Shown: positions 43,673-55,623 of the stretch, piece after piece
How positions within the stretch are numbered: the first letter of the stretch is position 1
How the letters are laid out: the number at the start of each line of letters is the position of its first letter
Assembly (NCBI GenBank): GCA_002104895.1
Contig: MCFG01000204.1
Location: forward strand, 1 to 64,000
DNA: 64,000 nucleotides
From: Anaeromyces robustus
Lineage: Eukaryota; Neocallimastigomycota; Neocallimastigomycetes; Neocallimastigales; Neocallimastigaceae
Direction of reading: 5' to 3'
The notes under the pieces: model-generated
Told to the model about the DNA's origin: nothing
Database searches by the model: none
Seen by the model: only the letters and a program-made list of their open reading frames with translations
Position numbers and translations under genes: made by a program

Positions 43673-46064
43673 TAGCATCATTACTTCTCTTCAAATTATT
43701 AATAATATTTACCAATATAATTATTTCTTAAATCAAGTATTGTTAATGTTTTGTTTAATTTGATTAAATAATCAATATCCTTTAATCCTTCATTTGTTAT
43801 TGAGTTAAACTGAACATCTAAAGCTAAATTGAATATAAAATTAATAAATAATAATTTATAATAATAATAATAATAATAATTATTATTATTATTTTTAATT
43901 AATATCTTTATTTATATATATAAATTTATTATATTTAAACATAATAATTTAATAATTAAGTATATCAAAGTAAAGTTATATTTTATATAAATATATATTT
44001 AATTTAATTTAATTTTTTTTTGTAATAATAATTTTTTTTTCATTTTATTTTTACCTTCTAATCCTAAGTCTTCTATTATAATATCAAATAAAGAATTCAT
44101 TCCAATATCTCCAATATTATTATTACAAATATTTAAACGTTTTATTGAATTTATTTTTAAATTTAATGGTATTCCAAATAATTCAGCATGACTATTAGTA
44201 TTAGTAATACTAGGTCTTAATGAATCTGACCACATTTCTGCTTCTCTTCTAAGACATTGATACTAATGATTTAAAAAAAAATTTCATAATGTTGTTAAAT
44301 ATCAATCTTTTTATTGTAATAATAATTATTATTATGATATATACTTTAATTAATTCTGTAAGTATAATTGCACTTTTATGAGTTAATTCGCATCCAGCAA
44401 AATGTAATTCCATTATAGAATATGAACTTTTAAGACTTGATGCTAAAACTAATTTATATTAATTTTAGTAAAACAATTATTATTTATTATATTTAAAATT
44501 CCTTTTTTTTTATTTTTTTTATGAAATAGTTACTTTTTAATCCTTCATCTTTTATTATAGTTCTTGATAAAGAAAGAATTTTTAAGGATTTACTATCTTG
44601 TATTCCCTTTGAAATTAGTAAAATCCATAATTTTATATTTAAATAAAAAAAAATAATAATAAAATTTTATATAAATATATATTTGATTGTATATTTTATA
44701 TTGAATTTATTAACAATAATAAAAAAACTAATATGAATTATTACTTTTGCCAATAACTGAATATGTGATATATCAAGTGGTAAACCACTTAATTCCAATA
44801 TTGATAAATGATGTTCATTACTTAAAATATTAACAATTGGTCTAAATGAAAAAATAAATAAATAAATAAATAAATATAATAGATATAATACAAAATAAAA
44901 AAAGAGAGTATTATATATTATTTTTCATATTTTAATTAAAATAATGGATGATTTTTAATTGAATATTATATATAATTATAAATGCTTTAATAATTATATT
45001 TAATACGTTAGTAATTTAGTAAAAAATTGACTACTTAATCCGGATGCTATTTTTTCATATTCACTTAGTTTAAATATACTATCTTTTTCATTTTTTTCCC
45101 TTATAGATTCCGTTGATTCTTTACCTAATTTAAAAAAAAAATATTATTATTATTTATATATTTTAATATTTTAATATATAAATAATTATGATTATGATTA
45201 TTATTATTATGAATTAATCACACCTATAATAAATTTATTATTTATAAGTATTAATATTTTTTTGATAATAATATTTATAATGCAATTATTTTAATAATAA
45301 TATGAATAATATATATATTATTATTACTAATTTCTTTTTTTTTTTTTTTTTTTTTTTTTTTGATATTTTTTTATTTTCTTATTGATTTTTTCAAAATAAC
45401 TATATCTATTATATATTATATATTATATATTATATATTATATATTATATATTATATATTATATATTATATATTATATATTATATATTATATATTATATAT
45501 TATATATTATATATTATATATACTAATTTAAAAGTACCTTTATCTGTTGTTAAAATAGCAATAGTTTTTAAATCATTATCTTTAATATTTAATGAAGATA
45601 TTATAATATCCCATTCCAATTCTGATTTTGGTTTTTCTATAGGTAATATTAGAGCATGATATTTTTCAAGAAATTGATTTAAAATTATTCCACTTGGAAA
45701 TATGTTTTTTTCTTTACATCGTTTATAATAATGATTTCCAAATTTGGTTTTTCCTTGATTATAATATTTTATTTTTATATTATATATATATTTTGATTAA
45801 TTATCATTAATATGATTATCATTAGTAAAAAAAAAAAAAAAAAACAGTATTGATTATATATATATGTATAGTAAGAATAATAATAAACATATTTTATATA
45901 ATAATATTTCAATATTATTAAATGCGTAGCAATTTAAATTATATAATGAATATATATATAATATATATATAAAAAATTATTTAATTATTATTATAAATTC
46001 ATGAAATATATTTACCTTTTTTTGCTAAAGAAGTAGGAACTCTTTGACCATATTTTACACTCAT
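40053..46064 (-). CDS. CEP78: CEP78-like leucine-rich-repeat centriolar protein
   Basis: Homologue of the centriole/basal-body LRR protein CEP78 by my reading. Twelve exons on the reverse strand: 46016-46064, 45538-45753, 45007-45124, 44745-44841, 44534-44606, 44345-44448, 44055-44262, 43713-43823, 43493-43584, 43116-43370, 42850-42960, 40053-42713; 4095 nt, 1364 aa (human CEP78 is about 690). Residues 1-356 hold the match: an opening with HYYKRCKEK and LEWDIIISSLNIKDNDL, LRRs such as LKILSLSRTIIKDEGL, the CEP78-specific segment REAEMWSDSLRP followed by IGDIGMNSLF, and the last repeats ALDVQFNSITNEGLKDIDYL and LTILDLRNNYIDDDIMSRI. After a Lys-rich linker the 2.66-kb last exon encodes an Asn/Ser-rich low-complexity region with six 15-aa repeats (~690-779) and a helical C-terminus. 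Identity rests on remembered family sequence; another ciliary LRR protein is the alternative. Confidence 0.8.
41810..42079 (-). repeat. Six 45-bp coding repeats in the CEP78-like gene
   Basis: Period-45 units, phased by tcatg words at 41836, 41881, 41926, 41971, 42016 and 42061, encode 15-residue repeats of the form SDIHDFNSLKSNNKT. The units at 41836-41925 are almost identical in DNA, so duplication is recent. The length stays a multiple of three and the frame is preserved. Confidence 0.9.
45403..45522. repeat. TATATTA heptamer array in CEP78-like intron 2
   Basis: About 17 tandem 7-base units within the intron 45125-45537. Because 7 is not a multiple of 3 the forward frame cycles Ile-Tyr-Leu; that frame is an artefact. 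Confidence 0.85.
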
Positions 46065-46399
46065 TTCATTTTTTTTATTTTAAATGTTTTATTATTCTTT
46101 TTTAAAAAAAAAATATTTATATAATAATAATATTTTTAAAATATTATATTATATGTAGATATAGATTTTAAATCATCAAAATTAATATTTCTAAAATAAA
46201 AAAATAATTGTCCCAGGTTATCATTATATAATAAATATAAATAATGAATTAAATATTAGATTTAATAACTCCGAAGTTTAAAAAATATAAATGTTGTTTT
46301 CTTGAAAAAAAATATAAATTAGGTTTTTTAGATAATTTTATTTTCATATTTAATTTATTTATTTATTTATTTATTTGTTCATTTATGTAGTTTTAATTC

Positions 46400-46430
<31 letters not shown>

Positions 46431-46953
46431 TTGGATACAAATTTTTAATAATAAATAATTATATTAAAAAAAAAAAAAAAAAGAAAACAAAAACAAAAAC
46501 AAAAATAAAAAAAAAAAATTTTTTTTTTACAAGATTTTTTTTATTAAATTTATATTATAATTCTTTTATAAATGCAAAACATTAAAATTATATATATTTA
46601 TATTTATCAATATTTATCATAAATAATAATAATGCATTAAATTCTTAATATTTTATTTTTTTAATTAATATATTATATAATATTCAAATATCTAAATTAA
46701 AAAAGTAAAATATTAAGAATTTAACATAGATTTATCTATTATCTATAAATTTTTTATTATAAAAAAATGTAAATTAATATATGTTAATAATAATTATATA
46801 TTAATATTAAATAAAAATATCGATCATACAACATATACAACATATATATGTTCTTTTCTTTTTATAATTTGACATAGTATATATATATATATGTTCTTTT
46901 CTTTTTATAATTTGGCATAATATATATATCTTTTCTTTTTTTTTTTTTTTTTT
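46065..46953. other. CEP78-like promoter region and 3' flank of the next gene
   Basis: A/T low complexity. A 29-base word (starting atgttcttttctttttataa) is repeated with one mismatch at 46848-46876 and 46891-46919, just beyond the stop of the unknown gene at 46954. No gene seen. Confidence 0.5.
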
Positions 46954-47466
46954 TTAAAGTTTTGCATAACACACTTGTTTTCCGTTTATTTCATAGATTT
47001 TACATTTATCACGTAATGGAAATTTATTATTTATTACTTGTACTGGAGGAACATAAATAGTTTCATCTTCCCATTCAATTACAGCATAAAAAACATTATC
47101 TATAAAAACATAACCTCTAAATGGATTTTCATTATTTTTTGAAGGTTTTAATTTTTGAAAATTTGGAGCTCCATCATAATCTCTTAGAGCATTGGCTCCT
47201 ACAAAATTTTCATTAAAACATGATGGTTGTATTTGTTGTAATTCTTTTTCAAATTTTTTATAAAATGCTTCTTTATCCTTTTGATAAAGAGAAAAATCTT
47301 CTTTTGTTATTTTATACCATCTATCATATACACATATCCACCATACTACAATTTTCATAAAATAACTATCAAATTCTTTTAAATAACCAATTGAAAATTG
47401 TTTTTCTGTATCTACTATTTCATTTTCTAGAGATACATCATGTAATTGAAATATTTCTTCAGTCAT
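46954..47466 (-). CDS. Intronless 170-aa protein of unknown function
   Basis: A single uninterrupted frame from MTEEIFQLHDVSLEN to NGKQVCYAKL. I do not recognise the family. It has ordinary, non-repetitive amino-acid composition: rich in aromatics (VVWWICVYDRWYKI near residue 40-53), a Lys/Glu helix (YQKDKEAFYKKFEKELQQ), then a beta-rich C-terminal half (GYVFIDNVFYAVIEWEDETI, VPPVQVINNKFPLRDKCKI). No signal peptide, no membrane helix. Length and fold impression suggest a small soluble domain. Every other convincing gene here has introns, so absence of introns may mean horizontal transfer, retroposition, or simply a small gene. No poly(A) tract typical of a retrocopy is obvious beyond ordinary T-runs downstream. 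Start Met is the first in frame, followed upstream by A-rich sequence. Confidence 0.75.
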   Translation of the reverse strand: MTEEIFQLHDVSLENEIVDTEKQFSIGYLKEFDSYFMKIVVWWICVYDRWYKITKEDFSLYQKDKEAFYKKFEKELQQIQPSCFNENFVGANALRDYDGAPNFQKLKPSKNNENPFRGYVFIDNVFYAVIEWEDETIYVPPVQVINNKFPLRDKCKIYEINGKQVCYAKL

Positions 47467-48198
47467 TATTTAAAAAAAAAAAAATATTAAGGAAAACAAA
47501 AAATGTCAATTTATATATAATTTATTATTTTAAAATCTTTAAAAATTTAAAATAAAATAAAGTAAAAATAAAAAAATTCTGTATTAATATTTTTACTCAA
47601 GTAGAAAGTAAAAAATAATGTTAATTAATAAATTATTTTAATAATATTTGATTTAAAAAAAAAAAAAAATTATTATGTACAACTATATCAAAATAATTAA
47701 TGTATAACACAAAAAAAAAATTTTTTTTATTTATCCATAAATCAATTATTTTGATACATGGTTAAATTGTAATTAATGATTATTAAATAAAAAAATGAAA
47801 AATGTTATAAGAAAAACATAATAATAATAATAATAATAATAAATTATTATATATTAAATAAAATAATTATTTTAATATTTTCTATATTATTGTTATTTAT
47901 TATTATTTTATTTTTATTTTTATTTTTATTTTTATTTTTATTTGATTTATTTATTTATTTTTTTTTTATTTTTTATTTTATTTGTTTACATTATTATGTT
48001 TTTTTTTTTTCTTTTTTTTTTTCTTTTTTCTTTTTTTTATTAATGTTTATTTTATTATTATTTGTGTTTAATAATTATTTATGAAAATCTATTTTATATA
48101 TATTTTTTAATAAATAATAGTTTGATTTTAAATTTATTAATTTTATTATCAATTATTTAATGGTTTATTTTTATTTTTTTTTTTTTTTTATATTTAAA
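47467..48198. other. Short intergenic stretch, poly-A/T
   Basis: Simple A/T sequence with T-rich tracts (47900-48060) that give poly-Phe frames. It holds the promoter of the unknown gene and the aspartokinase 3' flank. No gene seen. Confidence 0.5.
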
Positions 48199-50808
48199 TT
48201 ATTCTTTTTTTTCTTCATCAGTATATATTAAATCATAAACACATTTTAATGCAAGAGCCTTTGATTCTTGATTAATAACACATGAAATATTAATTTCACT
48301 TTGACCTTGTGAAATCATATGTATATTAATATTATTATCTGCCAAAGCTGTAAATATTCTTCCAGCAAATCCAACTTGACTTTTTAAACTTCTACCTACA
48401 ACAGATAAAATAGCCATATGTGGACGAATTGAAACCTACATTTATTTATTTATATATAATTAATATATTTATATAATAGTATAATATGATACATATATGA
48501 TTAAATAGTAAAATTAATTTATGATTATTAATTATTATTATTATTATTATTACTACTATTTATTATTATTATTATTTATTATTTATTATATTATTAATTA
48601 TAATTATATACCTTTCCAATATTTTTTAATTCAGTTGTAACTAAATCTAATTTATCAACATCATTACTTAATGCAATAGATAAATTCATTTGACTTGTTG
48701 AAACTAAATCAAGTTGAATACCAAATTTATTAAAAGTATCAAAAACTTTTTTCATGGTACCATGAGCAACAGAACCTTTTCTACAATTAATATTATAAAT
48801 AAGTACATCTTTTTTAATTAATACAACTGTAGATTTCACATTTTTGTATTCATCACTGCATGGACCAATTAAAGTTCCTGGATTATCTGGATTATTAATA
48901 CTTTTTATTCTAATTTTTTGATTACGTGCAATATCCATACATAATGGGTTAATTGTTTTTAAACCATAGAATACTAATTCAGAAGCTTCTTCTGGTGTAA
49001 TATATGGTAAAACATAAGCTTTTTCAACAACTAATGGATCAGCTGAATAAATACCAGAAATGTTTTTGTATATTTGAACTTCTTTTGCATTAACAGCTAA
49101 TGATACAAGTGAAGCAGTAAAGTCAGAGTAACCTCTACCAATAGTTTCAAGAATACCTAATGGAAATGAACCAATGAAACCTTTTATATATGTATTTATA
49201 AATTTAATAATTAAAATATATTTAAATATAATAATAATAATAGTGATAGTAACAGTAATATGTATTAATTTACCTGTAACTAATGGAACTTTAGCTTTAC
49301 AATTTGAAAAAATTTCAGAAAGTTTTGGAACTAAAGTTTTTAAATAAAAGTTTGTATCAATAAGGGAATCATCATAGACATCAGTAATAAGTTTTTCTAA
49401 ATCAATTAATTCAGTATCAATTCCCTATATTTTATTTTAAAAAATGTATATTAAAAAAGAGTAATTATTAATATTAATAATTATAAAAATAATAATAATC
49501 ATCATTAATATTACATTAATTAATAATATTGCAATAATATCATTAATATTAATGTAATAAGAATTAATACTATTTTAATTTTTATATATCATTTTATTAA
49601 AATAATTTCTATAACAATTACTTCATTTTTCATATATGCGGTAAAAACAATACCGACTAATTTTTCACCAGTACTAAGAATTGTATCACTTGATTTTGGT
49701 GTAATTTCCTTAATAATCTAAAACATTTAGAATTACGGTATATTATTATATATATTTATTATTATTATTATATTGAGAAATAATAATAATAATAATAATA
49801 AAAATAACAGAATAATAAAATAAAATAAATAAAATAAAATTAAATAAATTAAAAAAATAATGATTAGTAATAGATTCTTTATAGTTGAAATTTACAATTA
49901 ATTAAAATATAATTAATATTAATATTATTAAATAATAATTTTTTTTTTTTCAGTATTAAAATATTTACTTCTAAAGCTTTTAAAAATTCTCTTAAAGCAT
50001 TACATTCTTCTTTAATTCTTTTTTCAGTTTCTAATCTTAATTCTTCATTATCAGTAATTAATTTATTTAAGATATTAATGTGATTTTCTTCAATTTCATT
50101 TAAAATTTCAAAGGAATGAGTTGCTTTTTTAACAAGTAATTCTTTTGTAGCTTGAATTAATCTTTACATTTATATATTTGTTATGTTAAATTCAATATAT
50201 TAAGATATCAAATCCATAAAATTAATAAGTTGAAAATCCTTATTATATAATTATAATTATATATATTATTCTTCTTGAAAAATATATTATTCTATTTTAC
50301 TAACTTGCTTGTAGTTCCATGAATCTTTTTTTTTGGACTAATAGCTGACATGACTATAATTAAATCAGAATTATTATTTGAATTTCTTTATAATAATTTA
50401 TATTTATCCATGATTTTATTAATTTAACCCATTTCAGAAATTTAAATGGTATATATGTAGTATTAATTTTTATATATAATAAAAAAGATGATTTATCATT
50501 ATAAAATATAAATATATATATATAAATGAATAATTTTATTAACATATATTATAAAATTTCAAAATTTTTTTATAAAAAAAAAAAAAAAAAAGGAAAAAAC
50601 ATTAGAAAATTATTAAATTATATCAAGAATAATTATATTACTTATACAGAAAATTAAAATATTTTTTATTATTTTATTATAAAAAAATATATATATATAT
50701 AATAAAAAATAATAATTACTTGATTAATTGTAATACTTTTCTCATTCTTTTAGCGGAACCAACGGTTACACCGCTAAATTTTTGAACGATAATATTTGAG
50801 GTTTCCAT
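48199..50808 (-). CDS. HOM3: Aspartate kinase (monofunctional, ACT-regulated)
   Basis: Phosphorylates L-aspartate, first step toward threonine, methionine and isoleucine. Seven exons on the reverse strand: 50720-50808, 50305-50385, 49969-50161, 49622-49717, 49274-49424, 48612-49180, 48199-48435; 1416 nt, 471 aa (yeast Hom3 527). Kinase domain: nucleotide loop KFSGVTVGSAKRM, LIIVMSAISPKKKIHGTTSK, a helical insert with EECNALREFLKALE, LSTGEKLVGIVFTAYM, and IGRGYSDFTASLVSLAVNAK followed by GIYSADPLVV. Then TPEEASELVFYGLKTINP leads into two ACT modules; the second contains NNINIHMISQGQSEINISCV, where the family binds its feedback inhibitor (threonine in fungi). No homoserine dehydrogenase fusion. 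Odd point: the nearly invariant KFGGTSVG is KFSGVTVG here. Intron 1 joins ATC-AA to A-AAT, which keeps frame. Confidence 0.93.
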
Positions 50809-51036
50809 GTTTTATATTTGTTAATTATTATAATAAAATGTTTTATTATATTTTAAGGAAACCAAGGGAAATAAAAATGAAAAAAAAAAAAAAAATTTTT
50901 TTTTATCTTGATTAATATAATTATTAAAAAATGTATTAAATCATGATTTAAAAATATATTAAAAAATTTTTTTATTTATTTATTTTTATTTTTTATTTTA
51001 TTTATTCAATAATTGAATTTATATATAATATTTATC

Positions 51037-51188
<152 letters not shown>

Positions 51189-51527
51189 TTAAATAAATGA
51201 AAAATTAAATTATAATTAAATAAATTGTAAACAATAAATAACTAATACATATAATGTTATATATAAAGTAAAAAAAAAAAGTATTATTATTATTATTAAT
51301 TATATCTATTCAACAGTAAATGGTAATGAATAATGAATAATTAGTGCTTTATAAAAAATATTTACTCGATATTATATTTTATTTATAACTACATTTCATT
51401 TCATTTATATAAAACCATATTAATTAGTTATTACTTTTACAGTTGTGGTTGTGTGTGTGTGACAGTGTGATGACCGTTTTAATAAATAATTTACAATAGA
51501 GTTAATATATATTAATTAAAAAATCCA

Positions 51528-51740
<213 letters not shown>

Positions 51741-52252
51741 TATTTTTTCATATTTTTAATAAATAGTAATAATAATTAATAATTTATATTAAATGTCAAA
51801 AATTTTAGCTTTATTATATTTTATTATGTGTATTTTAGGATAAATAGTTACAATATGTATATTAATACATTAACATTATGGTTTATATACTATATATTCT
51901 ATAATAAATATAGAGATTATTAATATTATATAAGTGAATCGCTGAAACGGTTAAAAAAAAAAAAAAAAAAAAAGATATTTTCCTATATATTTGACTTTAC
52001 AAATATATATGAAAAGACCATAATAAACTATATATTATTAAAGTATTTAGTAGAGAGTATTTCAATGTATAACTGTAGAATATTCTTCCATTTCTTTATC
52101 ATATTAAATAAATGGAATTTTAGATTCTATTTCGACTGAGTTTTTTTATGTCTTTATGGGAAATACCATAAAAAATTGTTGGAATGTAGTGTTTTTGATA
52201 AAGATATTAGGAATATTTAAATTATTTGCTAGTTTTACCCTACTTTATTTAC

Positions 52253-52365
52253 CTGAGTTTGATTATCATTAAAATCTTTATATATTTGATTAAATATATC
52301 TTCAAATAATTTATCATTTATATAGTCATCTTTGAGGAAACGATAACTTAGACCAGTTAGTGTCC
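52253..52365 (-). pseudogene. Orphan exon-like segment of an unknown gene
   Basis: A 113-base reverse-strand segment has protein-like sequence (GTLTGLSYRFLKDDYINDKL, then FEDIFNQIYKDFNDNQTQ), an AG acceptor at its 5' side and a GTAAAT donor at its 3' side, and no stop in that frame. Immediately upstream a possible preceding exon reads IRLPID before a GTACGT donor, but the implied intron is only 31 bases and a stop lies close by. No partner exons were found downstream. This is best taken as a remnant of a decayed gene, or a piece of one whose other exons I failed to see. The family is not recognised. Confidence 0.4.
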
Positions 52366-52645
52366 CTAAAAACACTACTATATACTATATACGTACCATC
52401 AATTGGTAATCGTATTCACATGAACCATATTATACTCAAATTATATTGTATTTAATCAATTAACATAAAATTAATTATGATATACAATGATATTATAGTT
52501 GTTTGTTTAATAATATAAATAATTAATACTAAATTCCTATAATTTAAATATCTACCAATTTATTCATAATATCATATGTAGTACTAAAATAATAATATAA
52601 AATTAAAAAATAGTTTGAGAAATTATATAAAAAACAAATGTCAAA

Positions 52646-52725
52646 TGTCAAATTTCATAATTGTAACAATAATAATATACAAATAAAAAACAAATGTCAA
52701 ATTTCATAATTGTAACAATAATATA
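52646..52725. repeat. 49-bp period direct repeat
   Basis: The word tgtcaaatttcataattgta with its continuation occurs at 52646 and 52695, a recent tandem duplication in non-coding DNA upstream of the signal-peptide exon. Confidence 0.75.
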
Positions 52726-52916
52726 TAAAAAATAAAAATAAAAAAAAAAAGATTGTCAAATAAACATTTAAAAGAAAACAAAATGTAATCATAATAAAAA
52801 TAATAATAAAAAAAGATATTACATAGTATAAATATATAATATATATTTTATATTTTGATCTTTTCTAAGGGAAGAATATAAATATTACAAAAAAATTGTA
52901 ATAAATCTTAATAAAA

Positions 52917-53010
52917 ATGAAACTTTGGAATTTATTTACATTATTCTTTATCCTTGTTTCCTCTAATTTTGCTACTATTATTCCAGAATATATTTACTCA
53001 TGTTTAAATG
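52917..53010 (+). CDS. Signal-peptide exon of a possible small secreted protein (partial)
   Basis: Starts MKLWNLFTLFFILVSSNFAT: a short N-region with one Lys, a hydrophobic core and a plausible signal-peptidase site (SNFA|T), followed by IIPEYIYSCLN. It ends in a phase-1 position before a GTAAGA donor. The ATG has an A-rich context like other starts here. A candidate second exon begins at 53722 and would add GNVKECSSFFFRKF then a stop at 53778-53780, giving about 50 residues with two Cys; this would need a 711-nt intron and its T-rich end looks more like intron than protein. The gene may be broken, with only its secretion exon intact. Confidence refers to the first exon being a real or former coding exon. 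Confidence 0.4.
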
Positions 53011-55058
53011 GTAAGAATATTATATTAACAAATGTTACAATATATTATTATTTTTTACCATAATTTCTATTTTTGACATTACTTAGCATCTTTTTAATTC
53101 TAATCCTAATAAGTATAAAATAGCAATTTTAATATTATTGGTATATGATTTTTTTATAGTTATTTTATTTTAGCTATATATATTTTATAATTATTTTGTT
53201 ATTTCTTCAATTTCATTATATATATAAATGTATTATTTAAAATGAAATAATCCTTATTCAATTTCCTTATATATATGTATTATTTAAAATGAGATATTCC
53301 TTATTATTTTTTATATAATAGTTATATTAATTTGCATTACTAAATATATGTTTATAAATAGTTTTTATTTGAGATAATAAATTTTAAAACAGAATTTAAA
53401 ATAATATTTGGTTTATTATTCAGTTAATAGTTAATATATTTAATAATTAGAAATGATTAACATATTTTTTTTATACAAAATAATTTTGTATAAAAAAATT
53501 TACAGAAATTTTTTATTTGTGGAATAATTGATTAATTAGTTAATTATCCATATTAACCTTATTAGTAATAATTATTATTAATAATCATAAATACTAATTT
53601 TCTATTACATAAAATACAATACAAATTTATTTCTTATTACAATGTATTTAATAATATAATAATAAAATAATGTTTTAAAAAATTAAAATAAATAAAAATA
53701 ATTATAATATTTTTTAGGTAGGAAATGTTAAGGAATGTAGTTCTTTTTTTTTCAGAAAGTTTTTTTTTCTTTTCTTTTAATTTAATTATTTAATTATTTT
53801 ATATTTTTACCTGGTAATTATATATATAAAGAAAAGATTTATATGAGAATTTTTTTTATTATTTTTAGGATAACATATTAACATCGAAATTTATTTTTTA
53901 TTAATCCTTAAGTTACTCCAAGAATATTTTAAAAAAAAGAAAAAAAAGAAAAACAACAACAATAATAATAATAATAACAATAATAATAATAATAATTAAA
54001 ATAATTAATTTATAAAAACTTTAAATAATTATTTGTGTTAAAGTATATTTTTTATTATTATGGAATTTAAACAAAACAAATACAAACAAGTGTAATATTT
54101 AAAACTAAAACTAAAACAAAAAATAAAGAAAAATAAAAAAGATAGAAAATTATATAAAAATTATTAAAATCAATCATGTCCTTTATATTATTTATTTAGT
54201 TATTATTTATAAATTCATTTATTTAATATATAAATTATTTATAAATATATTTATATATTCATTTAATATATAATATATTTTCTATTTAAAGCATATTTGA
54301 AAATAAAATATACTTATTTATTATATTTAATTATTTGAAAGAGGATTAGCCATTTTTTTATCTATCCATTCTTTTATTTATTTAATTAGATATTTATTTA
54401 GTTATTATTTATGTATTCATTTATTTAATTAAAAAAGTGATTTTATTGGTTGAATCTCTTTTTTTTTTTAAAAATATCGATTTCTTTATTTTTATAAATA
54501 ATAAAATTATTATTTATTATTTATCCTTTTTAATTATTTTTACAATTTTATATTTATTAATATATTATATTAAGTATTCTCATTTACACATTTTCAAATA
54601 AGTACATCTATTGAAACTAAATATATTGTAATATATAATAAATATATTTATTATATATTATAATCTATTTATTAAAATTGTGTATTATTTTAACTATAAA
54701 AATATAAAATAAAAATTTAAGAAATAATTGTATATAATCTTAATAATTATTAATTATTATATAATTAGTTTTTTTTTTTTGTATTTATGGAAAAAATTTT
54801 TTTTATTAATTATTTTTTCTTTATCTTTTTTTTTTTAATTAATTAATTAATTAATTAATATATTATTATATAATTCAATACATACAATTTAAAACAAAAA
54901 TATATTGAAAATCATTTTTTACATATATTATAATATATTTTCATTAATAAGTAAATATTAGTTTTTTATTAAAATAATATATATGATAAATAGAATTTAG
55001 AATTAATAATTAATAATTAAAATATATAAATATATAAATATATAAATAAATAAATAGA

Positions 55059-55110
<52 letters not shown>

Positions 55111-55623
55111 GAAATAATTAAAAAGATAAATATATATAATAAAATAAAAATAAATTATAAAATATTATTATAGATAAAATAATAATATTAATATATAATG
55201 TATATTAATGTATATAATGTGTATATAATATGTATATAATTTATATTATATAATAATTAATTAATATATATATATATATATAAAAAAAAAAAAAAAAAAA
55301 GATATAAATTCTATATTTATTCCTTTTTTAAGATACTTTTACTCTTCACTTTTTTTTTAAAAAAAAATAAATAAAATAATAATAAAAAATAATATAATAT
55401 TTTCTTTTATATATATTTATTAATAAAAAGATATATAAACAGTTAATATTAAATAAAAAAACGTTATTATTGTAAATAAATAATTACTAAAACAAAACAA
55501 AAACAAAAACAAAACAAATAATAAAATATAATAATAAATAATTAGTTTTATTTTTTTAAATAAAAACATATAATAATAATAATAATAATAATAAAAATAT
55601 AAATATAAATAATAATAAAAAAA
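53011..55623. other. Gene-free stretch before the hairpin-protein gene
   Basis: A/T low complexity. It includes a direct repeat of about 50 bases around 53217-53310 (shared word tgtattatttaaaatgaga/ataa), an (AAAT)n run at 55043-55108 and TA-rich runs near 55200-55290. The right end is the promoter and A-rich 5' UTR of the next gene. No further gene seen. Confidence 0.5.

Noticed and set aside
50305-50353. Aspartokinase exon 2 starting at an AG next to the VMSAISP codons
   Set aside because: It leaves a phase gap with exon 1. Extending the exon to 50385 joins LIK to NSNNNSDLIIVMSAISP in frame.
53722-53780. Second exon completing the signal-peptide gene
   Set aside because: Phase and acceptor fit, but the product ends in a poly-Phe run encoded by a T tract and needs a 711-nt intron; kept only as a note.
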